Source: Chimonanthus salicifolius (lineage: Eukaryota; Streptophyta; Magnoliopsida; Laurales; Calycanthaceae). Taken from it: a stretch of DNA of 64,000 nt. Below, in pieces: positions 51,841-62,145 of the stretch (the first letter of the stretch is position 1; the number at the start of each line of letters is the position of its first letter). The notes below the pieces were generated by a model. The model saw only the letters and a list, made by a program, of their open reading frames with translations. It had not been told where the DNA came from and searched no databases. The stretch spans positions 35,062,991 to 35,126,990 of the forward strand of contig CM023535.1 of the NCBI GenBank assembly GCA_013350335.1, in the 5' to 3' direction. A program made the position numbers and the translations under genes.

Positions 51841-54800
51841 AGGAGGCAAGACATATAATCAAGCGGGACGGGCGCCTAACCCTACTGGATCTGGATGGTT
51901 GTTTACTCTAGCTCCTCCAGCAGATGTGGATCATTCTGTGATTCAAGGTATGGCTGTAGTCAGTTGTTCCTACGCCTTTGCTTTATTTGATTCTGGAGCA
52001 TCCCACTCTTTCATATCTGCTGCATTTATAACTGCTACTGGTACATTGGTACAAAAACTGTCCACATCACTTACCATTGTATCCCCCATCGGAGACACGT
52101 CATTGGGACTTATATGCACAGCAGTGAATACTGAACTCACTGGACTCAGATTTGAGTTCAACTATTTAGTACTCGATATGACCGATACGATATTATCTTC
52201 GGCATGGACTGGTTAGCTAGTTATCAGACCAACATTGATTGTTATCGCTGTAGAGTAACATTTTGGTCACCCGAGGGAAAACAACATATGGTGCGAACTG
52301 ACAAACAAAGCATACTGCATGAAGGGTTGAATCATCTGGTATTAAATAGTATCAGAATCAACAAGGCACCGGTGGCTGAACTTCCGGCAATAGTAAAGGA
52401 CTATATGGATGTATTTCCAAAAAACTCCCTAGCTTGCCTCCCATGAGGGAGATTAATTTGGAAATCAAGCTATACCCTGGCACTTCACTAGTGTCATTAC
52501 CACATTATCGGATGGCACCAGTAGAAATGTCCGAGCTAAAGAAGCAGATTGATGAGCTGCTCAGACTGGGTTGCATCCGGAACATCACATCAGTTTGGGG
52601 AGCTCCGGTGTTGTTTGTGAAGAAGAAGGATGCTTCACTCTGTATGTGTGTGGATTACTGAAAACTGAACCAGCTGACGGTCAGAAACAAATATCCCCTA
52701 CTCAGGATCGATGATCTAGTCGATCAACTGAGGAGTTCCAGCCACTTTTCGAAGATTAATCTGATGTTCGGTTATCATCAAATCCGGGTTACGGAGGAAG
52801 ACATAGAGAAGACAACCTTCAGAAAGTGGTATGGACTATACGAGTTTGTAGTCATGCCATTTGGACTCACCAATGCACCAGCTGTGTTCATAGATCTGAT
52901 GAACAGAATCTTCCGTCCTCACTTGGACCAGTTCGTCATTGTATTTATTGATGACATCCTGATCTATTCCAAAAGTAAGGAAGACCATGCTGAGCACTTG
53001 AGGATAGTTCTGGACACTTTGAGGAAGAACAAGTTGTATGCCAAAGCCAGCAAATGTGAATTTTGGCTATCTGAGGTCAACTTCTTAGGGCATGTCATAT
53101 CAGCAGAAGGTATAGCCGTGGACCTGGCTAAGGTGGCTGCAGTGAGTGAATGGAAAGCGCCAAAGAATGTAACCAATATCCGCAGCTTCTTGGGATTGGC
53201 TGGTTATTACGGGAAGTTTATCATGGACTTCTCCAAAATTGCATCTCTATTGACTCGACTCACTCAGAAATGAGTCAAATATGAGTGGTCAGATCTGTGC
53301 AATCGGAGATTTGAAGAGCTGAAAAACAGACTTACAACTGCTCCTATCCTAATTTTGCCAGAAAAAGGCAAGGGTTATGAAGTACAATGCGATGCTTCAG
53401 GAGAAGGACTTGGGTGTGTCCTCAGTCAAACGCATCATGTGGTGGCTTATGGATCAAGACAGTTAAAAATTCATGAACACCTCTATCCCACACATGATCT
53501 GGAACTAGCCGCAGTGGTCTTCGCTCTCAAAAGCTGGAGACACTATCTATATGGTGAGAATTTTGAAGTGTTTTCAGACCATAAGAGCTTGAAGTACTTG
53601 TTTGATCAGAAAGAGCTCAACTTGAGGCAACACAGATGGATGGAATATCAGGCGGATTATGAGTTCGCGCTTCGATATCATCCTGGCAAGGCGAACAAGG
53701 TGGCAGACGCCCTCAGCCGCATATCACATGCATCAGTGGCATGTTTGATCAGGAAGGAATGGGAGATGTTGAATACCATTCGAGAGTTCAATCTTTACAT
53801 CAATAACCATGGGATTATGTACAACTTGATCATACGGTCCAACATGGTTACCAAGATTGAACAGGAGCAGCGAGCAGATTCGGAAGTGGAGGAGATATGG
53901 GCCAAAATGTCTACTGGTGAAGCCATACCAGAATGGGAGTTACGACCAGGACAGGGTCTTGTATTCCGGGGGAGGATTTATGTGCCTAAAAGCTGCAGAA
54001 AAGAGTTGTTGATCGAGGTACATCATACCCAACTCTGCATTCATCCGGGCAGTACCAAGATGTGTCACGACCTGAAGAGACATTACTGGTGACACGGACT
54101 CAAAAGAGATGTGGCCGAATTTGTTGCTCATTGCTTAACTTGTCAGCAGGTTAAGACGGAACATCAGAAACCACCAGGGTTACTCAAACACTTACCAGTG
54201 CTGGAATGGAAATGGGAGCATATCTCCATGGATTTTGTGACAGGGTTGCCAAGGTCTTCAGAGGGCAACGATGCGATATGGGTCGTGGTAGACCGACTGA
54301 CCAAGTCTGCACATTTTCTTCCTATTAAGATGACAGACTCATCTGAGACTTTGGGTCGGCGGTATATCAGGGATATCATCAGATTGCATGGTATTCCTCA
54401 GACTATTGTGTTCGATAGAGATGGCCGATTCACTGACAGAGTGTGGCAGAGCATGCAGTCGGCCATGGGGACAGATCTACTGACTAGCACAACATTCCAT
54501 CCACAGACTGATGGACAGTCGGAGAGGATGATACAAACGTTGGAGGATATACTGAGAGCATGTATGGTAGATTTCAAGGGTGGATGGGAGGATCACTTAC
54601 CGTTGGTAGAATTCTCATACAACAACAGTTTCCAGGCAAGCCTCCAGATGGCTCCATTTGAGGCTTTATATGGTAGGCCATGTAGATCACCTGTGTGCTG
54701 GACGGAGGTCAGTGAGCCCGCACTGATTGGATCGAGATGGTTGCAGAGACCACAACGCAGATACAGTTAATACGGCAGCATCTATTAACTACACAAAATC

Positions 54801-55267
54801 GTCAGAACAGCTATGCTAAAAAGAGGAGGAGGTTCCTCGAATTTGAAGTGGGGGACATGGTGTTCTTGAAAGTCTCGCCACGAAAGGGACACATGAGATC
54901 TGGAAAGAAGGGGAAATTGTCGACAAGATATGTGGGACCGTTTTCAATCACAAGAAGAATGGGGGATGTGGCATATCAGTTGGCACTCCCTTCACAGTTG
55001 GCATCATTACAAGATATATTCCATATATCGATGTTGAAGAAGTACAATCCCGATCCCTCTCATGTACTGAACATACAAGATATAGATGTCCAAAGCGACG
55101 TGATATACGTCGAAAAACCTGTCAGAATAGTGGAGACTGAGCAAAGAGTATTACGAAATCGAGCGATTCAATTTGTCAAGGTGGTATAGGATCGACATGG
55201 TATGGAGGAAGCCACTTGGGAACTCGAGTAGGAAATGAGAGCAGCTCACACTGAGCTATTTATGTAA
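51841..55267 (+). pseudogene. pol: pol of C: protease to chromodomain (many stops)
   Basis: Order: protease with [10 protein letters not shown] (about 51989); RT from REINLEIKLYPG (52440) with VYxDD-type FIDDILIYS (about 52948); RNase H from [10 protein letters not shown] (about 53385) to DALSRISH; integrase zinc finger (about 54028-54145); core with ISMDFVTGLPR, FDRDGRFT and DGQSERMIQ; tail and chromodomain (about 54830-55250). Breaks: TGA 52659, TGA 53271, TGA 54090 (Trp), TAG 55187 (Trp), frameshifts near 52190, 52430 and 54740. RT SGYHQI reads FGYHQI. The final TAA is at 55265, with an earlier TAG in the chromodomain tail shared with the 431-758 fragment. Confidence 0.9.
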
Positions 55268-55313
55268 TTTATTTTGGAACCCTACTTCGCTCGATTTTCA
55301 GGACGAAATTTCT

Positions 55314-55322
55314 AAAAAGAGG
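55314..55322 (+). other. Polypurine tract of element C
   Basis: AAAAAGAGG lies 7 bp before the 3' LTR. Confidence 0.83.
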
Positions 55323-57529
55323 ATTATATTGTAATACCCCGGATTTTTTGAGTTATAAATATTTACAAAATTTGCCATTGAATTTGTGAATTAAAGGATA
55401 TGAACCGAAGATGGGTAAGTTGTGGGGTCATTTGTCCAATTAAGATCCAATGTGCATGTTATAAGGTTCAATTTAAAATGAATGGGTAAGATGTATTTAA
55501 TGGGGTCAAGGTTGTTATTTGGGTCAAATTGCCCAAAAGGGACCCAATGGGTCATGGTTGACTTGGTTGACCACCAAGTGAGTCCAAGTTTAACTTGGTT
55601 GGGGCTGATTTGAGTTGGAAATGGAATCAAATGGTTGAGTTGAATTAAATGGTTGAGTTGAATTAAATGTTTGAGTTGAATTAATTGGATGAGTTGAGTT
55701 AAGTGAGTTAAATAAATTTGAATTAAATTTATTTGAGAAGTGAGTTGGATGGAAAGGTTTTGGGGTTACATATTTCAAATTCAACAATGGGTACACGTTG
55801 GAGGGGGGGAAAGTTTCATCTCATAGATGAAACTCCCAAGGTAATCATCAATGAGTATGAACGGTTTTGTGGTCCAAGCCAAGGCAAGACCCCATGGATG
55901 AAACTCCCAAATGGGAATTAAATGGAGAGGTGAGGAGTTTCTTGTTTCAAAATTCAAATCAAGATGGAACACCAAAAGGAGGGGGACGGTCTAATGTGCT
56001 ACACAAGCCAAGAAGGCAAACCGTTGGGCACAAGGAGTTTCATCCATGGGATGAAACTCCCACATGGGGAATTAAAGGGAGAAGTGGCGGTTACACAACG
56101 TAAGCTAAGGCTTTACCGTTGGAGCCTTTGGGAGTTTCATCTCATGGATGAAACCCCCAAGTGGAGTATTAGTGAGGGAGATTATGGATTGGGAGTTACA
56201 CATTGGGAGCACCAAAGTCATCACCTTTGGGTCGACCCTAGTAATCAAGGGAAAGACTAATCTTGCAATTCTCTCCCTCTCTCCCTCTTGGTTGATATCT
56301 TTCCCTTAAAACATCTATTGGCCGACCAGCACTCTAGGAGAAGGAAGATCAAACACTTAGAGAATTTTATCATGTTCTCTCCCTCCCTCTCAAGGCCGAT
56401 TCTCCTCTCAAGACCAAAAAGGACTTAGAATAATTTGATCTCAAGCTTCTCTTTCTCAATCCATATCACTTGGCCGAACCACTCCAAGGGGTTTCCAGCA
56501 AGGTCAGCCTTGGCTAAAAATCAATAAGGAAGGAGGGAGAGGCTAAGAAAGGAAAGGAGCAAGAAGGAGTGAAAGAAAACCAGAGGAGACGCGGAATTGG
56601 TAAGTGCTCGATAAATTGCAAAAATAAGGAAAAAGTGGTCAAGGACATGGTTCGGCCATTGCATGGCCGAACCCTAGTTTTTATTATGGATGAAAGAACC
56701 AATGATGAACCATATGGTTCGGCCATGTTGTATGGCCGAACCCCATGGAAAGAGTTAAAGAAGCTTTATGGGTTTAAAGTGATTAACAAAGAAATGAGGA
56801 AGTAATGGATCAAAGGAAGGATTAAATCAAATAGGTGAGGTTCGGCCATAGTGTATGGCCGAACCCCACAATTTGTGTTTTTGGACTTAGACACTATTAC
56901 AAATCAAATGGGTTGTTGGTTTGACTCATGGATATGTTATAAGGTAACGGGACTACACAAAGGACTCTACCTTCTTTGAAACCGTGGTTATATATGTTGG
57001 TTTTATCTTATTTTAATGAGTTATGTTTTAAAATAATATGTTGCAAATATGTGGATTTAATGTTATATTTATCATATAAAATAACATGGAATTCATTAGC
57101 ATCTCATGCCTAGCATGGGGTGAAGGTTATGTGACCGGAGGGCCCACACTTTGTCGGGGCATCCGAAAAACCTATGTTGGGGTACCTTGATGATGAGAAT
57201 CCCATCAAGAGATAACCTGTAATGACCTGACCCTATTTTTCAGAGTTTTAGGGTCTTGGTAGCAGTGGGGTGTGTGTGGGCCCTTTGGTAGGTCCTGGTT
57301 TGCCCGATTTTGAGTTCGGAGACTCAGAGGGCAATTTGATAATTTTGAATTATTGAATTTTCTGTCATAATTAAAAGTTTGAAAATTACACGTTTTCCCT
57401 CGACATTTGTCATTTGACTTTTTCGAGTTTTTTAAAATATCTTAGAAATTGAAGATTTTAAAAAAAAAAAAAAAAAAAGAGAAAGGAAACCCTAAACCTA
57501 ATCCCTCCCTTAAAACCCCATTTTTGGCA

Positions 57530-57554
57530 GCACTGTAGCGCATAGCTACAGTGC
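57530..57554 (+). repeat. Perfect inverted repeat in D
   Basis: Arms GCACTGTAGC (57530-57539) and GCTACAGTGC (57545-57554), loop GCATA. It lies at the start of the pyrimidine-rich stretch that may mark the transcription start. Confidence 0.9.
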
Positions 57555-59284
57555 CGCCGCAGCCTCATCTCTACCCTCTCTTCTCATCTTCTCTTTCCCC
57601 CTCCTTTCATCAAACCCTAGCTCTCCTTTCCTCTCCTTCAACCGCCGCCACCCTTTGTCTCTTCTCCCCTCTTTGCATCGAACCTCTTTCCGCCATCTCC
57701 TCTCATCTCTTTTTCAGCCGTCTGCAACCCATCCCCAAATCGGTTGTTCTGCCCTTTTTCTTCTGGTTGGGTTTTCCATCCTCCACCTTCGTTCCGTCGA
57801 CATCTATCCAAATCATCGGTCTTCCACCCTTCCTTGTTGCCGCCCGAGTTCGGATCTCAGTCGGAATCAGGTGCCTCCCTCCTCCTTTCTCTCTGGTTTT
57901 CCTCTTTTTCTTTTCTTTCTCTTCTTTTCCCTGTTTTCTAGTGGGTTACTAAGCCAACCCGGTAGAGTCATCGAGTTGACTCAGCTGGGTACAGTTCTGG
58001 GCCCAGCAGATCAGGCCCAATTCCAGGCCCAGTTTCAAGCTAGACCCAACCTTGAGCCCGGCCTGTTTCAGGCCTAGTTCATTTCGGGCCTGGCCCTTTT
58101 CAGGCCCTGCCCAAGCCCTTCCTAGGCCCGTTTCAGGCTTGTTTTGAGTTCATTCTTGGCCCATTTCATAGATCGTTTTTGGACCGTATGCAAGACCATT
58201 TCTTGCCGGGTGGGATTGTCTCGGCCTTGTGGACCCGTCTCAGTTTCTTCAGCCATGTAGCCCGTGCATCGCTTCCCCCAACCTTGCAGCCTGTTTTATA
58301 TCTTGGATTTCGAAAGACACACACAGGTGAGGGAACTTACCATCATTTTTAGCTTGCATCTATGCATCTTACTTCCCTACCAAATGTACGGGTACGAAAT
58401 ACGATGAATGGGGGTCCTCGGTATTATGAGCCACTCAGCAAGGGAACTATTGATACCATTATGTGGCGAGCCCCCATCCAGATGTATTTGTACCTGATGC
58501 CTGCAGAGGTATATACAAGTTGATCATCTGATGTCATAATTGATTGATTGTGTGGTGACATGATTGGAGTTTATTTTCATTTATAATATGTTAAGATGCC
58601 AACATGCAAATATATGTAATATGTGGTGGTATATGTCTGATTATGGTGTGAGGTATTCTGTTGATAATATACCACATGATCATGTGATTATTAGTTTGGA
58701 CTGCTAGACGTTACAGCATGCTTGGATGTTAACATGCCAACCAGTGATAAATAGTGATGCATACACTTGATTATTATGTGACGAACTATGTTAATAGCAT
58801 GTGTAAGTGTAGAGTTAAATGTGCATACATATAACTGACGTATGTGAGATGCCAGTGGGGGCATGGGTACTAGGCAACACCAGGATCTAGAGACTCCCTA
58901 GCTTGTCGGGTAGTAGGGTGTGGACGTCGTGTGGGACCGCGCAGTGGAAGGGTGGTTGAACTATGGGCTACCCGGTGGTTGGACGTGGGTTGAAGTCTTT
59001 CCTGGCATGGGTTAGATTTTCAGGTGTGATCTTTAAACACGCCTACGAGGGAGGTGTGATCCGGTTCGGAGGATAAGGTGCTCGAGAGTCCTAAGAGGGA
59101 CATGTTGTGAGGTGGTCATGGAAACCTCCGGGAAGTTTTGGGGTCGAGTGTTAGCTCGCCCAAGGCTGACTTAAAGATCATTACAGGCACGCTACTCGAG
59201 TACGTGGCGGATGAGGTGTCCCCAGTGGTCTAATGGGTTGAGTGGTTTGCTCGCGTGGAGACTAGAGGATGGGATGGCGATTTG

Positions 59285-59738
59285 TGATCCTCGAATGACC
59301 GAGTAGGTAGAGGAGGTGCTCGCCTGGTCATTGGTCGAGGGACGATGCTGTGAGGGACAGCTCCCACTAGTATGACTTGTGATCCTCGAATGATTGAGTA
59401 GGCTGAGGAGATGTTCGCCTGGTCATTGGTGGAGGGATGATACGGTGAGGGACAGCTCCCGCTAGTATGACTTATGATCCTCGAATGACTGAGTAGGCTG
59501 AGGAGGTGCTCGCCTGGTCATTGGTCGAGGGATGATACGGTGAGGGACAGCTCCCGCTAGTATGACTTGTGATCCTCGAATGACCGAGCAGGCTGAGGAG
59601 GTGCTCACCTGGTCGTTGGTCGAGGGATGATGTGGTGAGGGACAGCTCCCACTAGTATGACCTGTGATTTCCCGGGTGACCGAGTTGGCTGAGGATGTGC
59701 TCGCCCACTCATTAGTCGAGAGAGCATGTGATGATATA
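59285..59738 (+). repeat. 95-bp tandem repeats in D (4 full, 1 degenerate)
   Basis: Units start at 59285, 59380, 59475 and 59570, each exactly 95 bp from the next, beginning TGATCCTCGAATGA and containing GGAGGTGCTCGCCTGGTCATT and GAGGGACAGCTCCC. A fifth, diverged unit starts at 59665. The core GAGG...TCCC and CTCGCC words can form small hairpins. Confidence 0.93.
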
Positions 59739-60040
59739 TTCCAGGCTAGGACACTTGTAGGGTGGGGACAACCTTCGATGTGATATGATGAGATATTCCA
59801 GGCTAGGACACCCGTGTTGTAGGGACAACTTGCGGTGAGGTGTGAGATGATGTTCCAGGCTCTGACACCTGCAGAGTGGGTACAGTCTGAGTTATGGTGT
59901 TCCAGGCTATGACACCTGCAGGGTGGGTACAGTCTTAGTTATGGTGTTCCAGGCTATGACACCTGCAGGGTGGGTACAGTCTGAGTTATGGTATTCCAGG
60001 CTAGGACACCGTATGGTGGGGACAGCCTATGGTGTGATGT
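59739..60040 (+). repeat. 47/57-bp tandem repeats in D (6 units)
   Basis: Units begin TTCCAGGCTA(G/T)GACACC at 59739, 59796, 59853, 59900, 59947 and 59994. Spacing is 57, 57, 47, 47, 47, so a 10-bp length change separates two sub-blocks. Confidence 0.92.
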
Positions 60041-61756
60041 GGTAGTGCGTTTACCCGTGGTTATGACTTTGGGGTTCATTGTTGAGACTTGTGTTGTGGG
60101 TGTTGACTCATTAGAAATTTATGGGCGCCTAACGAGTGAGTTCGGCTGGCTCACTCGGTAGAAGACCTATAGAATTCTGTGAAGGGTGGATACGGCAGTC
60201 GTGTGGAGACCAACAGTTGGGGTCCAAGGTTATAGGTTTGATTATCGAGACTCTAGTGCTCGGTTGAAAAGACCATAGATGAGTCTAGTTGGCAGTCCGT
60301 TGACGACTAATGAGGTGGTTACTCCCGTGTGGCAGCCAGTTTGGGACTCTAGTGAGTCCAACTCTTGGGTTGGTCGTGGTATGTGTGCGGATTGTCATGA
60401 GAGAGTCATATGTCTGATGAGGAGTATGGATCCTGATCCGGTTGGAGATTAGTTTGTGTATCCGAGGGTGGGTGGACTGCAACGGATACATAGAGTTGTA
60501 TTGAGTTGGTTAGAGGATGTATTGGAGGCTCGACAAATGTGGGACCGTGTGTTAAGGGTAAGGCACCAGCTTGCATAGTCATGCATGTAGACATCATAAA
60601 CATTGATGTGTTCATATGATCATATACAGTGTATGCTCGATGACATATGATGCGTGTGTTACACTCACTGGGCATGTAGAGTTCACCCCTTGCGCCTTAC
60701 AGGTACTTCATAGAGGAGGGGTCAACGGGACTCTCAATCGGACGTGGGTGTAGAGTTGCAGCTTTGTAGTTTGTCATGGTTCCATTTTGTAAATGAGGAC
60801 TTGCTAATGTATTTGAGATATATGTACGTTTCTTTGAGTTGGATGAATGTAATAATGGAATGATTGTTTCCATTTATGATTATTACTTTATTGGTACTAT
60901 CGGTTATTGATTTGAGTATGGGTTGAGGGAACGGTACCTCCCTTTATTTTGAAAAAAAAAATATACCCCTGATTAGTATCAGATCGATTTCGAGACTTTG
61001 TATCAGTTTAACGTGCTAGTAGCGGGACGAGTCGTTACATAACCAGAGGGGCCACACTCCGTCGGGGCGTCCGAAAGACCTATGTGGGGGTACCTTGATG
61101 ATGAGAATCCCAACAAGAGAATACATTTGATTATGATGGGTGGGACTCATTCCATACATGGCATGGCATAATTTTACAAGGTTTTGATGTTAAATTATTT
61201 ATATGCATGTCTTATACTAACCATTTGTTAGCCATACTTAGAATTTCTACTGGGCGCGTTGTTTTAACGCCATACTTCTACCCTAGTAAATGAAACAGGA
61301 AAAGAAGGAAATGATGATCGTGAACAGAGTCAAGCATAAGAACTTTGGAATGTTTATTGTTATTTTTTTAAGTTGCTCAAGGACATGTAATTTGAGTAGT
61401 TAGACTTCGGCATGTAATAATTTAGATATTGCTATGGTTTGTAGTGGTTTAGTATGGATATTTAATTTAAGTTAATTTGGTTAAGTGACTAAATACTTTG
61501 CTATCTAAAAGAAATGGACTAGAGTTAGGTTCTATTATAATCCGCAGTTTATATTATATTCCGTAAAGATTATAAATTATTATGTGTGAACCGTTTTCAT
61601 GGACTTAGTCCATGCACACATAGGGTTGGCCAGTTACGAGTCGGACTTTAGAAGTCCAGACTTAGCTCGCTTCATGATGTCCAGCTCTCTATCACTTTTA
61701 AAAAAAAATAGACTCTGATTTTCGGAAAGTAAGTGGAAAAAGGGTGGGGCATTACA

Positions 61757-62145
61757 GTTGCAGACGGGTTGCACTATCTCTGGGACTGGTTTTTATCGTC
61801 CGCGGACGGGCCTGGACCGTCCACAGGATGGATAACAGACAAGGTTAGGATGTGTCTGTGGGATAGGTCATGGGTGCCGGGTACATGGTACCGAGTCACG
61901 GGTACCGGGTAGCGGGTGGCGGGTACCGAGTCACGGGTACCAGGTCATGGGTACCGGGTCACAGGTAACAGATGTGAACTAGGTTTCGACCATCCGCGGA
62001 CGGGTAACAGACTGAACAGAGTGTTGTCTGAGGAGGGGTTGCACTGTCTGTAGGATGGGTTTCTACCGTCCGGGGGACGGGTTTCTATTGTCCGCAGACG
62101 GGTTTTTATCATCCGCAGGAATGGACAGCGGACGGGTAATCTACT
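61757..62145. repeat. G+C-rich minisatellite of L1, right part
   Basis: Continues the array cut by C. It includes the 12-bp perfect palindrome CGTCCGCGGACG (61797-61808) and other drifted copies, plus an inner 14-bp array at 61867-61964. Confidence 0.82.
61867..61964. repeat. 14-bp minisatellite, 7 units in exact register
   Basis: Seven consecutive 14-mers of the type GTCACGGGTACCGG, all starting GT. GGTACC, itself a palindrome, recurs across the block. Confidence 0.9.

Larger units (their letters stand above)
57218..61039 (+). mobile_element. Solo LTR D, unrelated family (3822 bp)
   Basis: It begins TGTAATGACCTGACCC and ends GAGTCGTTACA, with a perfect TSD TAACC (57213-57217 and 61040-61044). 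No primer site, no coding domain, so a solo LTR is the best reading. It lacks the GGTTCGGCCA hairpins and cassettes of the Tekay-like LTRs. It has a poly(A) run, a perfect 10-bp inverted repeat (57530-57554), a pyrimidine-rich stretch (57560-57950), donor-like GTGAG at 58327, two tandem-repeat blocks and an acceptor-like TTACAG|G at 60702. The family is not recognised beyond a probable Ty3/gypsy LTR. Confidence 0.85.
27838..61756 (+). mobile_element. Full-length Tekay-like element C (degenerate; split by L3c and D)
   Basis: 5' LTR 27838-30488, primer site, leader, gag start, [L3c], rest of gag-pol 50754-55267, polypurine tract, 3' LTR 55330-61756 split by D. It inserted in the minisatellite of L1. 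The TSD is GTCTG on the left (27833-27837). The right flank reads GTTGCAGACGG, which fits GTCTG followed by CAGACGG with one C lost. With 13 kb of own sequence reduced to fragments and at least seven nonsense codons, it is the most decayed of the three elements. Confidence 0.9.
55330..61756 (+). mobile_element. 3' LTR of C (about 2.6 kb own sequence, split by D)
   Basis: It begins TGTAATACCCCGGATTTTTT and ends GGGGCATTACA. Own sequence is 55330-57217 and 61045-61756. It matches the 5' LTR closely, but lacks about 60 bp after ACTACACAAAGG (56958). GGTTCGGCCA hairpins near 56649, 56718 and 56840. D inserted in the second cassette unit. Confidence 0.9.

Noticed and set aside
55330..57217. The segment after the pol of C considered as a separate solo LTR.
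   Set aside because: It matches the 5' LTR of C in order and sequence and follows a polypurine tract, so it is the 3' LTR of C interrupted by D.
57551..58077. Two overlapping open frames of 133 and 140 codons rich in Ser, Leu, Phe and Pro.
   Set aside because: They come from the pyrimidine-rich stretch of LTR D; no domain, low complexity, and the two frames overlap.
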